A DNA stretch of 64,000 nucleotides. It comes from AAA164-E04 sp014239995 (lineage in GTDB: Bacteria; Verrucomicrobiota; Verrucomicrobiia; Limisphaerales; AAA164-E04). This document shows, piece after piece, positions 44,297 to 53,683 of this stretch. The stretch is taken from contig JAQWLM010000037.1 in the NCBI GenBank assembly GCA_029247315.1, positions 1 through 64,000 on the forward strand. The letters are read 5' to 3'. A model generated the notes under the pieces. That model did not search any database and was not told the origin of the DNA. It worked only from the letters and a program-made list of their open reading frames with translations. The first letter of the stretch is position 1; every line of letters begins with the position of its first letter. The position numbers and the translations under genes are program-made.

Positions 44297-44782
44297 TTAT
44301 TCGGGGGGACAATATGACCAGGATTTGTAAGGAAATCTGGCCAGCAGTGCGTTGAAATATCGCGGATCATCGGATACTTCCTTTGTGGTCCAGTCTGGAA
44401 GGTCGATTACCTGAGTTGGGGACTCGAGTTCAACTTCGGCCAGGATTAAACCCTCGTTTTCTCCACCGAAGACGTCCACCTCCCACAGGATACCCTTGTG
44501 ATGGACATAGTGGCGCGTTTTGAGAATGACACCGGCATTGCAATAAGCCTTGAGCATGTGGCGGGCGTCTGCAGGGGGTATTTCATACTCAAACTCATCC
44601 CGCTGGATGCCGTCACGCTTTGTTTTCATGGTGATGTATCCGCGCTCGCCCAGGAGCCTCACCCGAACAGAGCAGGGTGCTGTGGTTGCAATGTATCCCT
44701 GATGGCAGTGAATCTGGCGCTCGGATTGGCGCCAGTCACCTTCTGGTTTGACCAGGAATTTTCGTTCAATTTCAGTGCCCAT
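44297..44782 (-). CDS. CYTH-domain phosphohydrolase
   Basis: 161 residues. The N-terminal ExExK motif is E4-I-E6-R-K8 (GTEIERKFLV). SVRVRLLGERGYITMKTKRDGIQRDEFEYEI-like strands (YITMKTKR, RDEFEYEI) and LAEVELES complete the charged tunnel of CYTH (triphosphate tunnel) enzymes. Small bacterial members resemble NE1496 and act on inorganic triphosphate or similar phosphates. It stands alone, with a terminator downstream and a 605-base gap upstream. Confidence 0.93.
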   Translation of the reverse strand: MGTEIERKFLVKPEGDWRQSERQIHCHQGYIATTAPCSVRVRLLGERGYITMKTKRDGIQRDEFEYEIPPADARHMLKAYCNAGVILKTRHYVHHKGILWEVDVFGGENEGLILAEVELESPTQVIDLPDWTTKEVSDDPRYFNALLARFPYKSWSYCPPE

Positions 44783-45387
44783 GTCTGGAGAAGACAGCTT
44801 TCAGTCCAGCTCTCTTTTGATGCGTTGTTTTTTCACGGGATGGAGGGCCTTCATTTGGGTCTTCTTGCATCCCCACTGCTGAATCCAAAGTCATCGACTC
44901 CCTCGCAAGAGATGCCCAGATCCTGTTGGAGCGAGCGTATCCGATGATCAGTGGGGGTAAAGTGCATTTGAGCTGGCCACGATGCCCTGACCAAGCAAAC
45001 TTTTTGGTGCGGTGCTCGGCACATTGCAAGGACTTTTTTACTGTAGAGGAGACAACGCTTCGTCGATGATGGGAGTGTTTACTTGCTGATTCGCAGCCAG
45101 TGAAAGCATTTTTAGGAGAAATACTCATAGGTTTAATGCACGTATCCGTCATATCAGGCATGCCAATATTGACACGAGCCGTAGGTTGGAGGGATACGAA
45201 ACATGTGTCTTTTTGTGGCATTGAAACACGGGGATCAAGTCGCTGCCTCTTGGCTTTCAATGGGCAAAATCCGTTGATTCAAGTCAGTGGACGACTTGGT
45301 GGCGTGCCATTGATTGAAAGACATGGCGATGAGGGATCAGGGTTGTTTCCGCTTGCTGAATCCGAGCGTCTTCTCCAATGTTGCTGC
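44783..45387 (+). other. 605-base gap with long open frames and a hairpin, no confident gene
   Basis: No recognised gene. On the plus strand one frame is open from 44821 to 45066, closed by TGA at 45067, and open again from 45070 into gatC; its first part looks protein-like (SLARDAQILLERAYPMISGG, SWPRCPDQANFLVRCSAHC) but has no ATG before 44944. Directly after the TGA, at 45078-45104, is an 11-position stem with one T/C mismatch and a 5-base loop. The minus strand is also open for 162 codons without protein character. Remnant gene, RNA gene or long gatC leader are all possible. Confidence 0.35.
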
Positions 45388-45675
45388 ATGTCAAAAACCG
45401 ATTTTGATATTCATTATACAGCCAAATTGGCCCGATTGGAATTGAGCCCGGAAGAAGAAGAAACCTTTGGGAGGCAAATAGCTCAGGTAATCGACTATGT
45501 GGAACAATTACAGCAGTTGGACGTCTCAGGTATTGAGCCCACGGCACATCCCGTAGACCTTTCCAATGTCACGCGCAGCGATATCACAGGCCCATCCCTC
45601 ACCAATGAGGAAGCCCTTTCCAATGCGCCAGCCAAGGCAAATGGTTTGTTTATGGTTCCCAAGATTGTCGAGTAA
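45388..45675 (+). CDS. gatC: Asp/Glu-tRNA amidotransferase subunit C
   Basis: 95 residues. IHYTAKLARLELSPEEEE and VEQLQQLDVSGIEPTAHP are the GatC core, and the C-terminus KANGLFMVPKIVE is the conserved tail. GatC bridges GatA and GatB in the enzyme that amidates Glu-tRNA(Gln) or Asp-tRNA(Asn). ATG 45388 is chosen because homology starts there, although the frame is open 96 codons upstream. gatA follows 32 bases later; gatB is not in the window. Confidence 0.93.
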   Translation: MSKTDFDIHYTAKLARLELSPEEEETFGRQIAQVIDYVEQLQQLDVSGIEPTAHPVDLSNVTRSDITGPSLTNEEALSNAPAKANGLFMVPKIVE

Positions 45676-45707
45676 GCGATCGCAACGCGCACCAAGGTCC
45701 TCCCAAC

Positions 45708-47168
45708 ATGGAAACCCACACCACACTGAACACCCTGCGCCAACGTTTTATGGCTGGGGAGATATCCTCCAAGGATATTGTCGTAAGCTATTTGGACCGC
45801 ATCGAACGGCTCAACCCACGTTTGAACGCACTCACTCACGTTGATGCAGAAGAGGCCCTCAGACAGGCTGATTTGGCTGATGATGCCCTGGTCTCCGACC
45901 CTGAAAGCAAAGGCAAGCCCCTTCTTGGTATGCCCATTGTGGTGAAGGACAACATTGCACAGCTCGGTCAGCCTCTTACCTGTGCTTCGAAAATGCTTTC
46001 CCAATTTGTTGCTCCATATGATGCCACGGTGATTGAGAAGTGCAGGCAGGCTGGCGCGGTTCTGATGGGGCGCGCCAACCTGGATGAGTTTGCTATGGGA
46101 AGCTCTACCGAGCATTCCAGTTGCGGTGCCACATGTAACCCTTGGGAGGAGCAGTATATTCCTGGGGGATCCTCTGGGGGATCTGCGGCCGCAGTGACTG
46201 CTGACTTATGCGCGGCAGCGCTGGGTTCCGACACCGGAGGGTCGATCCGGCAGCCTGCTTCCTTCTGCGGTTGCGTGGGCTTGAAGCCAAGTTATGGTCG
46301 CGTTTCAAGGTATGGCCTTACTGCTTTTGCTTCCTCATTAGATCAGATTGGCCCCCTTTCCCGGGATGTACGTGATGCTGCCACCATGCTGGGGGTAATC
46401 GCTGGTCACGATGGCCTGGATTCAACCAGTGTTCGAAAGGATACTGAGGATTTCACCTCGGAACTTGGTAGAGAAATCAAGGGACTCAAGGTCGGCTTGC
46501 CAAGGGAGTATTTTGTGGATGGCCTGTCCCCTGAGGTCAAATCGGCTGTCACAGAGGCGGTGGCTCAATTCGAAAGTCTTGGAGCTGAAATCTCAGAGGT
46601 GTCCCTGCCGCATACCGAATACGCCATCGCGACCTACTATATCATTTGTACGGCAGAGGCGAGTGCCAACCTGGCGCGATTCGATGGTATTCGCTACGGT
46701 CTTCGCGTCGATGGAAACGACCCTTTGCAAATGTATTCCAAAACGCGCGGAGCGGGATTTGGCTCGGAGGTCAAACGCCGTGTTATCCTTGGAACCTACG
46801 TGCTTAGCAGTGGTTACTACGATGCCTACTATCTGCGCGCCCAGAAGGTGCGCACCTTGATTCGAAAGGATTTTCAGGATGCCTTTCAAAAGGTGGATTT
46901 GCTCCTGACACCCACCGTTGCGGCGCCTGCCTTCAGGATGGGTGAAAAGTCGAAGGATCCCTTGCAGATGTATCTGACTGATATTTTTACTATTGCATCC
47001 AACCTGGTGGGCAATTGTGGCATCAGTTTACCATGCGGATTTTCCAAGGAACCCCGTCTTCCCATTGGTTTGCAGCTGATGGGGCGCCCATTTGAGGAAA
47101 CCACGCTTTTGCGAGCGGCTCATGCGTTTGAACAGGCTACTGAGTGGCATCGAATGCGCCCGGACTGA
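45708..47168 (+). CDS. gatA: Asp/Glu-tRNA amidotransferase subunit A
   Basis: 486 residues, normal length. The amidase signature family triad is Lys80 (IVVKDNI), cis-Ser155 (IPGGSSGGSA) and Ser179 (GSDTGGSI). GatA releases ammonia from glutamine and passes it to GatB. RQPASFCGCVGLKPSYGRVSR-type residues (GLKPSYGRVSR) fix the tRNA-dependent subgroup. It is co-transcribed with gatC. Confidence 0.97.
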   Translation: METHTTLNTLRQRFMAGEISSKDIVVSYLDRIERLNPRLNALTHVDAEEALRQADLADDALVSDPESKGKPLLGMPIVVKDNIAQLGQPLTCASKMLSQFVAPYDATVIEKCRQAGAVLMGRANLDEFAMGSSTEHSSCGATCNPWEEQYIPGGSSGGSAAAVTADLCAAALGSDTGGSIRQPASFCGCVGLKPSYGRVSRYGLTAFASSLDQIGPLSRDVRDAATMLGVIAGHDGLDSTSVRKDTEDFTSELGREIKGLKVGLPREYFVDGLSPEVKSAVTEAVAQFESLGAEISEVSLPHTEYAIATYYIICTAEASANLARFDGIRYGLRVDGNDPLQMYSKTRGAGFGSEVKRRVILGTYVLSSGYYDAYYLRAQKVRTLIRKDFQDAFQKVDLLLTPTVAAPAFRMGEKSKDPLQMYLTDIFTIASNLVGNCGISLPCGFSKEPRLPIGLQLMGRPFEETTLLRAAHAFEQATEWHRMRPD

Positions 47169-47242
47169 AAATGCTTCAGGTGCCGTCTGGGCGGTTCAAC
47201 AAAATCCGGGCGTTCTTTGAGGTTGGCCGATCCCAGTCAATT

Positions 47243-47264
47243 CCCCCAAGACACCGCTTGGGGG
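47243..47264. terminator. G/C-rich hairpin between convergent gatA and SurA-like gene
   Basis: CCCCCAAG (47243-47250) pairs with CTTGGGGG (47257-47264) around a 6-base loop. Neither side is followed by a real T-run, so a bidirectional stall or mRNA-end stabiliser is more likely than a classic intrinsic terminator. It sits between the stops of two convergent genes. Confidence 0.45.
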
Positions 47265-47284
47265 GGGTAAAAGGCTATCACTCG

Positions 47285-48949
47285 CTAATTGTTGATGTTT
47301 TCCGTTCCAAAACCTGCAATAGCCTTCCTCTGTTCCTGCATCCACGCGGAAACGGTTTCATTTAGCCGTGTTTGGCTCAATTCCTTGCTGAAATCAGCCA
47401 TTTCAGTCGTCATGGTCTCTGTATCCGCTTCGACGAACGATTTAAGGTAAAGCACGCCAGCGCCATCGCTGGTTTCACTCACATCGCTTATGTTCTCGGG
47501 ATTCATGGCGAAGGCCAGGTTCTGCAGCCAACTGACAGTGATGCGTCGGTCCTTGAGGTCTTCCAGAGAGCGCGTTGTTAACGAGAATGGTGGAATCTCC
47601 ACAATCGTCTGGCCAAGCTCTTCACAGGCCTTGGTAAAGGTTTGTCCGCCGTCCATGGCTGTCTTGAGATTCTCGCGGACCTGTTTCGCCTCTTCGCGTG
47701 CGGCCTCCAGTTGTTTCTCTCGCCGAAAATCGCCGGTGACCCTTACACGGACTTCATCCAGCGTAGGGGGATGATCCGGGATGATCTCCTCGAGAGCCAA
47801 GACGAAAATGGCATCTGTCGTCTCCATTGGACTTCCGATGGGCTCCTCTTCGGTCAGTTGATATGCCTGCTGGGTGAAAGTGAAGGGAACGCCCAAGCCT
47901 GGTGGGAGTTGGTTGCGTGAAAATTCCGAACTGATTTTCGATTCGATTTCCATTTCCGTAGCCAGCTGCTCCAGCGCACCCGAGGAAAGATCCCCGAACT
48001 TGGCAAATCCCTGCATGAACTGTTTGGTGCGATCCACAGCCACGTCCAGGCCTTTCTTATTGAGTTCCTCGCTTCGGATCTGCTCCTTCGCCTTTTCCTC
48101 CGTAAGTGTGACACCATTTTCGGTGAATGAATTGGTACCCTTTTCGAGGTAAATTGCGTCGACCATGGCTTGAAGATTAGTGGATTGATTGAGCTGGGTC
48201 TCGGCCTCGGCAAGGTAGTTGGTGGCTGCGAATTTCACATAACGTATCTTGCGTTTTTCCTGCACACGATAGACAGCCATGTTGTTTGTGAAATAGGTTT
48301 CCAGGCCTGTCAGGTCCTGGGCGGCCGCTATGTGATTGGTGCGGGAGAAGAGAATCGCCATGGTCGTTGCCGACAGGTTGCGATCCCTGTAGACGCGCTC
48401 TATCTCCCTTGGTGGGATGAGTTCACCGCTAAGACTGACGAGGGAGGTCAACTGTCCAATGCCGATCTGGTTTGCTGCGTAGCGGTTCAGATCCTCCTCC
48501 GTCATGCCCCGCGCCTTGATATTCTCCAGAACTGTATCGTAAAGTTCACGGCGAAAGGCTTCCGTTTCCGGATCCGAGAAAAAATTGACCTTCCATTTCG
48601 CCACAGCCTCGTCGCCCACTTGCATTCCCATTGCATCAAGTTTTCGCAACATGACCAGGCGACTGCGCGCCTGTTGCTGGGGGTCAAACCCAAACTGATT
48701 GCCGAGTTGTTCCGGCCAGCGTCCCATCTGAAGGTAGACCTGAAGCGACACCTCTCCATAAGCGTTCTGGTATTCCTCTTGTGTGACGTTTTGGCCATCA
48801 ATGGTGCCGACAACATTGCCTCCCTGCGAGGTACCACCTCCCCCACCAGTCCCCACTGTTGGAGTGAAGAAAATAACAAAGGATACGATCACTGCGGCAA
48901 TGATAAAGACAAACAACCATTGCTGGTGTTTTCTGATATGTGCAAACAT
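47285..48949 (-). CDS. SurA/PpiD-like membrane-anchored periplasmic chaperone
   Basis: 554 residues. A single N-terminal helix (QWLFVFIIAAVIVSFVIFF) anchors a large periplasmic part, with a glycine-rich linker and then a SurA-N-like chaperone domain (VVGTIDGQNVTQEEYQNAY, LVMLRKLDAMGMQVGD). The rest is helical and charged. I do not see the parvulin core signatures, so it may be a non-catalytic chaperone. PpiD of E. coli has the same anchor and helps proteins leaving the translocon; that role is inferred. Confidence 0.85.
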   Translation of the reverse strand: MFAHIRKHQQWLFVFIIAAVIVSFVIFFTPTVGTGGGGGTSQGGNVVGTIDGQNVTQEEYQNAYGEVSLQVYLQMGRWPEQLGNQFGFDPQQQARSRLVMLRKLDAMGMQVGDEAVAKWKVNFFSDPETEAFRRELYDTVLENIKARGMTEEDLNRYAANQIGIGQLTSLVSLSGELIPPREIERVYRDRNLSATTMAILFSRTNHIAAAQDLTGLETYFTNNMAVYRVQEKRKIRYVKFAATNYLAEAETQLNQSTNLQAMVDAIYLEKGTNSFTENGVTLTEEKAKEQIRSEELNKKGLDVAVDRTKQFMQGFAKFGDLSSGALEQLATEMEIESKISSEFSRNQLPPGLGVPFTFTQQAYQLTEEEPIGSPMETTDAIFVLALEEIIPDHPPTLDEVRVRVTGDFRREKQLEAAREEAKQVRENLKTAMDGGQTFTKACEELGQTIVEIPPFSLTTRSLEDLKDRRITVSWLQNLAFAMNPENISDVSETSDGAGVLYLKSFVEADTETMTTEMADFSKELSQTRLNETVSAWMQEQRKAIAGFGTENINN

Positions 48950-49136
48950 GGCTCTTTACTAATAAATGCAACGCCCTTGTGGGCGCCAAAAGGCTTGACG
49001 AAATTAAAATGTCAAAGTGGCGCACAGTAACCATCCTCATGGGCCGAGGTCAAATCCAAAAAACGAATCATTTTAGCATCATCAGCCCTTTCGGAATCAT
49101 CTTTACACCCAAACCGGTCTCCGGTATCGCTTTTTA

Positions 49137-49538
49137 ATGACTCGTTCGATGATCTTGAAGGTATTTTTGATGACCCTATTCGTTATGCTGCAGACCGGCT
49201 GCGTGCGGTCTACGATCGTCAATCTCACCCCATCCCAACTCTCCCGTAACGCCCAAGGGACCTATCGATTCGAAGCCGCCTGGGACAGTAACCAGCGCAG
49301 TATCGCCGATGAGTCAATCAAGGCATATGTGGTTTTGGACGAAGTGCATTACCCCATGGAGCGGATCCCGGTGGTAAAGGACCGTTGGGAGGTCATGATC
49401 CCTGTGAATCAGAAACCCAAAGGCCATGCCTACCACATGAAATTTGATTTCTCATACCATAGTTTTCCCGAAATGAAACCGAGTAGCCTGCGCACGGAGC
49501 CTTTTACCCTCAAAATTGTCGAGCCCAATGCCCCTTGA
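49137..49538 (+). CDS. small putative lipoprotein
   Basis: 133 residues. A positively charged N-terminus and hydrophobic run end in MLQTGC, an imperfect lipobox with Cys22 as probable lipidation site. The mature part is beta-rich (YRFEAAWDSNQRS, YVVLDEVHYPMERIPVVK, HMKFDFSYHS), suggesting an Ig-like sandwich; no family recognised. It is divergent from the SurA-like gene by 187 bases and convergent with comEC, with 5 bases between stops. Confidence 0.7.
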   Translation: MTRSMILKVFLMTLFVMLQTGCVRSTIVNLTPSQLSRNAQGTYRFEAAWDSNQRSIADESIKAYVVLDEVHYPMERIPVVKDRWEVMIPVNQKPKGHAYHMKFDFSYHSFPEMKPSSLRTEPFTLKIVEPNAP

Positions 49539-49543
49539 AGCCA

Positions 49544-51994
49544 TCAGAGAGATTCCATCACCGGTAATTTCTCTTGCTTCAGGATTCTCTGTTTGCCCCT
49601 GGTGGGTGTGACCTCAAGGCTTTTACCGGCGGCCCTCAAACGAATTAATCCCGCCGACCCCGTATCCCAAATTTCGGTCATGCCACGGTCGGTATTTGCC
49701 TTAAGTGTCTGTACCCAGCGATCTTGTCGCCCTGCGGCGATACCAGAGACCACGATCATCCGAGGTTCAAGACGACGCATCCACGTGTGATTGAAGGGGG
49801 TTCGTTGGTCCGGGCGGTTCACGACCAACACATCCACCTTCAAGGCTGGATACAGGTTGCCAAGCTGGACCATACCTTCGCGACTCAGGTCTCCCAGCAA
49901 TAAGACACGATGTCCAGCCATATGAATCAGCAAGACAAGTGTCGCATCATCCGCGGTGCGGTAGAGACCGCTATTGGATGGGTAAAGGATTTCGACGTGT
50001 TGCTTTCTTGTGCCCGCCTGCCCGGCTTGCAGCGATAGCTTGTTCTTTTTAGTCCAATTCATCGCCTCCTTGAAGTATGGAGATCGATATCCACCCGGAA
50101 AAGCGATCACGGAGGATGGTGGATAGCGGACCGCAAGCTTGGAAAAACCTGCCATGTGGTGCGCATCTCCGTGTGAAATCCACACGCTTGGAAGATGATC
50201 CACACCCTGGGATTCCAGAAATGGAATGGTGACATGTTCCATGGCCCTGGCATTGCCACCGTCCAGCAGGAAATCCATTCTCGAACCGGGTTGGTTGACC
50301 CATATGGCTTCCCCGTTTGCAACAGGCAGGATGTCGATGGATTGGCTGGAAATGCTTTTTTGAAAATGTAGGCCAAGCATACCGAGGATCATACAAGCGC
50401 ACCCTGCAGCAAAAACCCGTTTAAATTTGGAATTTCCCAATCCTGTTGCCAATAAAACGATCAATGTGAAATAGAAATAGAGCAGTGCGTCAGGCAAAGG
50501 AGCGACATAAAAATGGGAACCTCTCAGGTCAGCCATCCAATGACTCAATGTCAGCATGGATTGCATCCAGAACCATCCGCTGTGATTGAAGAGTTCGGTT
50601 AAAGCGGGTGCCCATGCCGCGCAAAAAAGACTTCCCATCGCGCAGCTGATGACCAAACCGACCAAGGGGACCAGTATGAGATTGCCCAACACCCCGACCG
50701 GGGTGACGAGGTGAAATTGCTGCCATATAATGGGTAAACTCCCCAACCAGGCCGCCAATGAAATGGCCAGAGGCAGGGACGCTTTCCTGGAAACCCAACT
50801 CCTGGCATGTTCTTGCCATGTCCATCTTTCCCTCAGGATCCATGGATCAGGCTGTGTCCATTCGAGTAGTTTCTTGTGCAGGCGGGGCGTGATGGTTGTC
50901 AGACTCAGAACAACCCCGAAGGAAAGTTGAAAGCCTACTTGAAACAATTGTGATGGTTGCCAGACAAGGATGACCCAGGCTGCTGTAAACAGCGTGTTGA
51001 CCATCATGGTCGGGCGATTCAGTAGCCAGGCGGCAGACATAATGGACATCATCACGCCTGCGCGAATAGCGGAGGTTTGCCAACCGCTGACCGCGATGTA
51101 CGCCCAAGTGATGCTGGAGGCTATAAGAATGCAAATCCACGGTGCGATAGGTAACAAGCGCATGCAGCCAAGTGCCAGACCGGCGACGATCGCCACGTGC
51201 ATGCCGCTAATGGCAAAGACATGCATCGAGCCCGACCAGCGGAACGGTATGAGCATGTCATCATGCAGCCAGGTTTTCCAACCAAGGACCATGGCCCATT
51301 GAAGTTTTATCGAATCATCCATCACAGGAAGACCGCGCATCATGGTTTTCATGGCCCATGCACGAAATTGGTCCGTCCATGGTCTCTTGGGGATGTAATT
51401 TGCGTTGGGATTGACAGCCCAGGCATCCGGAGTTTCTGCTGAAAGTAACTGGTAAATACCGCGCTGTCTGAGATGGTTTCCGTAATCAAAAAGATCATCA
51501 GCAAGCGGCTCTGGGGGGCGTGTCAGAACCCCGCTTATTGTGGTCGGAACTCCCATGTAAAACGTGTCAGGAAGGACTCCCCAAGTTTTTACCAAAACGA
51601 TTCCACTTGCTGGTATGACGCGCGTTCCATGAGAAATCTGATGTACCTTTATGGTTGTCAGGCTGCTCTCAAGTTCGATGCCATTCCGGGATTGAATCTT
51701 GGGGCGTGGCGTTTCGAGGAGTTTGCCCTCTATTGTCACATACCATCCTTCTCCAAGTTCCAGTTGACGCAAATCCGAGGGATGCGTAGAGCGCATCTCC
51801 ATGCTGCCCAGGGATGCCCCAGTCAATAAGAGCAAGCTGATCAGACAATCCCTGCGGGTGTTGCGGAATGCAAGGAATCCCAAGCCTGCGATGATGGCAA
51901 GCGCCAACCAAAGTGATGTCGGCAGAGGAACCATATGATCCAGCCAGATGCCAGTTGCAAAAACGACAACAATCTTGAGCATTGGGTATGCCAT
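49544..51994 (-). CDS. comEC: ComEC/Rec2-family DNA uptake channel
   Basis: 816 residues. DUF4131 N-terminal part with membrane helices and an OB-fold, then the competence domain (FAISGMHVAIVAGLALG, SAIRAGVMMS, QVGFQLSFGVV) and a C-terminal metallo-beta-lactamase-like domain (LLDGGNARAMEHV, ISHGDAHHMAGF, HRVLLLGDLSREG). It carries single-stranded DNA across the inner membrane during natural transformation. In the metal motif the usual HxDxDH reads HGDAHH, so one aspartate ligand is replaced by histidine. A vanZ-like gene starts the run 12 bases upstream. Confidence 0.93.
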   Translation of the reverse strand: MAYPMLKIVVVFATGIWLDHMVPLPTSLWLALAIIAGLGFLAFRNTRRDCLISLLLLTGASLGSMEMRSTHPSDLRQLELGEGWYVTIEGKLLETPRPKIQSRNGIELESSLTTIKVHQISHGTRVIPASGIVLVKTWGVLPDTFYMGVPTTISGVLTRPPEPLADDLFDYGNHLRQRGIYQLLSAETPDAWAVNPNANYIPKRPWTDQFRAWAMKTMMRGLPVMDDSIKLQWAMVLGWKTWLHDDMLIPFRWSGSMHVFAISGMHVAIVAGLALGCMRLLPIAPWICILIASSITWAYIAVSGWQTSAIRAGVMMSIMSAAWLLNRPTMMVNTLFTAAWVILVWQPSQLFQVGFQLSFGVVLSLTTITPRLHKKLLEWTQPDPWILRERWTWQEHARSWVSRKASLPLAISLAAWLGSLPIIWQQFHLVTPVGVLGNLILVPLVGLVISCAMGSLFCAAWAPALTELFNHSGWFWMQSMLTLSHWMADLRGSHFYVAPLPDALLYFYFTLIVLLATGLGNSKFKRVFAAGCACMILGMLGLHFQKSISSQSIDILPVANGEAIWVNQPGSRMDFLLDGGNARAMEHVTIPFLESQGVDHLPSVWISHGDAHHMAGFSKLAVRYPPSSVIAFPGGYRSPYFKEAMNWTKKNKLSLQAGQAGTRKQHVEILYPSNSGLYRTADDATLVLLIHMAGHRVLLLGDLSREGMVQLGNLYPALKVDVLVVNRPDQRTPFNHTWMRRLEPRMIVVSGIAAGRQDRWVQTLKANTDRGMTEIWDTGSAGLIRLRAAGKSLEVTPTRGKQRILKQEKLPVMESL

Positions 51995-52006
51995 GCATCT
52001 CTCCTC

Positions 52007-52558
52007 TTACCTTTTGCTGCGCCAGTAAATCCAGATCAGGGCCGCGGAGGTGCCCATGCCATCCAGGGTTACATCCATGCCGCTTCCCATTCGATGGTGG
52101 GTGAGGGTTTGATGCCACTCATCCAATCCTGCGAAGATGACGCATCCAGTGAGTGTCCACCAGGCTGCCCCCATGCTCCATACCGCAATGGGGCGTGCAT
52201 ACTTGCGGTTCAAGGCTCGATACATCAGTAAGCACAGAATGGCATACTCGCTGAAGTGGCCTGATTTGCGGATGAGAAATTGAACACCCGCAATGGTTGA
52301 ATCCTCCACACCTGGTATCAGGAAACGCATGAGGGGTCCAATGATTCGAGAGGTTTGTTGGCTTGAGAAGTGATCTGTCGAAAAAAGTGAAATCACAAGC
52401 ATCCAAAGTAGGGGTGGACCCCAAAACAACAACCAATGTCTCGTGGAGACAGGGTCGCAGGATGCATGCCCGGAAATGCATGCCTTTCCTGATGCTGTTT
52501 TTTTCTCCTTCCTAATCAAGGGAGTCTTACTTTCTTTGCAGTCACCGGCATCTCGCAT
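52007..52558 (-). CDS. VanZ-like membrane protein
   Basis: 183 residues with about four membrane helices. KSGHFSEYAILCLLMYRAL, LDEWHQTLTHHRMGSGMDV and DGMGTSAALI are the VanZ signature. The 40-residue N-terminal part is polar and rich in K and C. VanZ gives slight teicoplanin resistance in enterococci, but the wide bacterial family is uncharacterised. It lies 12 bases before comEC. Confidence 0.88.
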   Translation of the reverse strand: MRDAGDCKESKTPLIRKEKKTASGKACISGHASCDPVSTRHWLLFWGPPLLWMLVISLFSTDHFSSQQTSRIIGPLMRFLIPGVEDSTIAGVQFLIRKSGHFSEYAILCLLMYRALNRKYARPIAVWSMGAAWWTLTGCVIFAGLDEWHQTLTHHRMGSGMDVTLDGMGTSAALIWIYWRSKR

Positions 52559-52641
52559 GGCGTTTTCTACCGGGTTGCCTCTGGTAAATCAGATGTTCGA
52601 TAAATAGGGGTTGTGCCGGCCTCGGTTTTCTATCGTGTGCA

Positions 52642-52875
52642 TCAAAAGGTGAATGTGTCGTTCATGCAACCACAGTGGGGACACCTGGCACGTTCGACGG
52701 TTGGGTCATCCGTATAGACAAAGTCACAATCCGAGCATCGAAAGACTCGGTCATCCGTTTCTTTGGGCTCAAATCTGCGGCGGCGTATTTCAGAGTAGAT
52801 GACGCAGAAAAGAATCGCAAAGAGCCAAACTGAGACATAGACAAAAATCCATTCGCTCATGCTACTGATATTCAT
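52642..52875 (-). CDS. small membrane protein with zinc ribbon
   Basis: 77 residues. One N-terminal helix (WIFVYVSVWLFAILFCVIY) followed by a zinc ribbon with CSDC and CPHCGC. The ATG at 52875 overlaps the stop of the preceding gene as ATGA, so it is part of the exb cluster. Function unknown; a regulator of, or adaptor for, the ExbBD complex is conceivable. Confidence 0.7.
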   Translation of the reverse strand: MNISSMSEWIFVYVSVWLFAILFCVIYSEIRRRRFEPKETDDRVFRCSDCDFVYTDDPTVERARCPHCGCMNDTFTF

Positions 52876-53666
52876 CGAACTTCCTCTCCCTTTTGAGGTG
52901 TCTTTTCAAGCCTTCTATCTCTCAAGGTCTCCGGCCATTTAAATTCAATTTCTCCCCACTGGAGTCGATCTGGATTGGGTTTATTTGCCTTTTGGATACG
53001 TTGGAATCGCATGTTTTTGACCCCTGAAATGGTTTCCTGTATGTATCGGCTTTGGAGTGGATCCGCTGCGGGTGGGTCGAGGAGGCGGACGGATTGCACG
53101 AAGCCCAGCGGATTGATCCCTATCTGCAGGCGGGTGGGAGGCAGGAGTGTTGAACCCTCCCAGAGCGGCAGTTCCGGTATCGATTGAGGTTGGCGATCGG
53201 CAAGGTTTGGACTGAAAGATATTTGGAGACCTTTCTGATGGCCAGTTGGTATGACCCTCTGATGCGTTAATTGGGCTCTTGGTTTGGAGAGGGGGCGCCA
53301 CTTGTTGCGTGACACTTCATCCAAGTACGCTGCCAGGGTTTTTCCCCACTGACTGGTTGATGACTTGAGATAGCGTGGTGATTCACTCCACTCGATGTAG
53401 GAGTTGGGACTCTTGAAGGATTTGTTCCACAGGTCCCCCGTAAACCCTCTCTCATTGGATTGGGCCACAAGCAGCGGATCACCTACCATGGGATGATTGA
53501 GAATGATTTTATCCCACCTTGTTCCAGCAGCTATAAGCACGGGTGTTGTGGTCCTCGTTTTGGTGATTCTGGAGGGATCTGGAAATGGGATTTGACAAAT
53601 CCAGAGCAAGGCACCGTGCAACAGTGCAATTAATCCGTATAGGCTTAAATTATTCCTGCGGATCAT
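52872..53666 (-). CDS. single-pass protein in the TonB position of an exb cluster
   Basis: 264 residues. The N-terminus has one helix (LYGLIALLHGALLWICQI) like TonB, and the C-terminal half has a TonB-C-like strand pattern (RLQIGINPLGFVQSVRLLDPP, then GVKNMRFQ), but the usual proline-rich spacer is absent. It follows exbD by 17 bases and is coupled to the zinc-ribbon gene. TonB is the likely role by position; TolA is an alternative. Confidence 0.6.
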   Translation of the reverse strand: MIRRNNLSLYGLIALLHGALLWICQIPFPDPSRITKTRTTTPVLIAAGTRWDKIILNHPMVGDPLLVAQSNERGFTGDLWNKSFKSPNSYIEWSESPRYLKSSTSQWGKTLAAYLDEVSRNKWRPLSKPRAQLTHQRVIPTGHQKGLQISFSPNLADRQPQSIPELPLWEGSTLLPPTRLQIGINPLGFVQSVRLLDPPAADPLQSRYIQETISGVKNMRFQRIQKANKPNPDRLQWGEIEFKWPETLRDRRLEKTPQKGEEVR

Positions 53667-53683
53667 ACCGGTGTCATTGATGC

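Noticed and set aside
44772..45260. 162-codon minus-strand frame upstream of the CYTH gene
   Set aside because: Composition is not protein-like, it overlaps the CYTH start, and no motif is visible.
48170..49030. 286-codon plus-strand frame
   Set aside because: It is antisense to the well-supported SurA/PpiD-like gene and has no recognisable motif.
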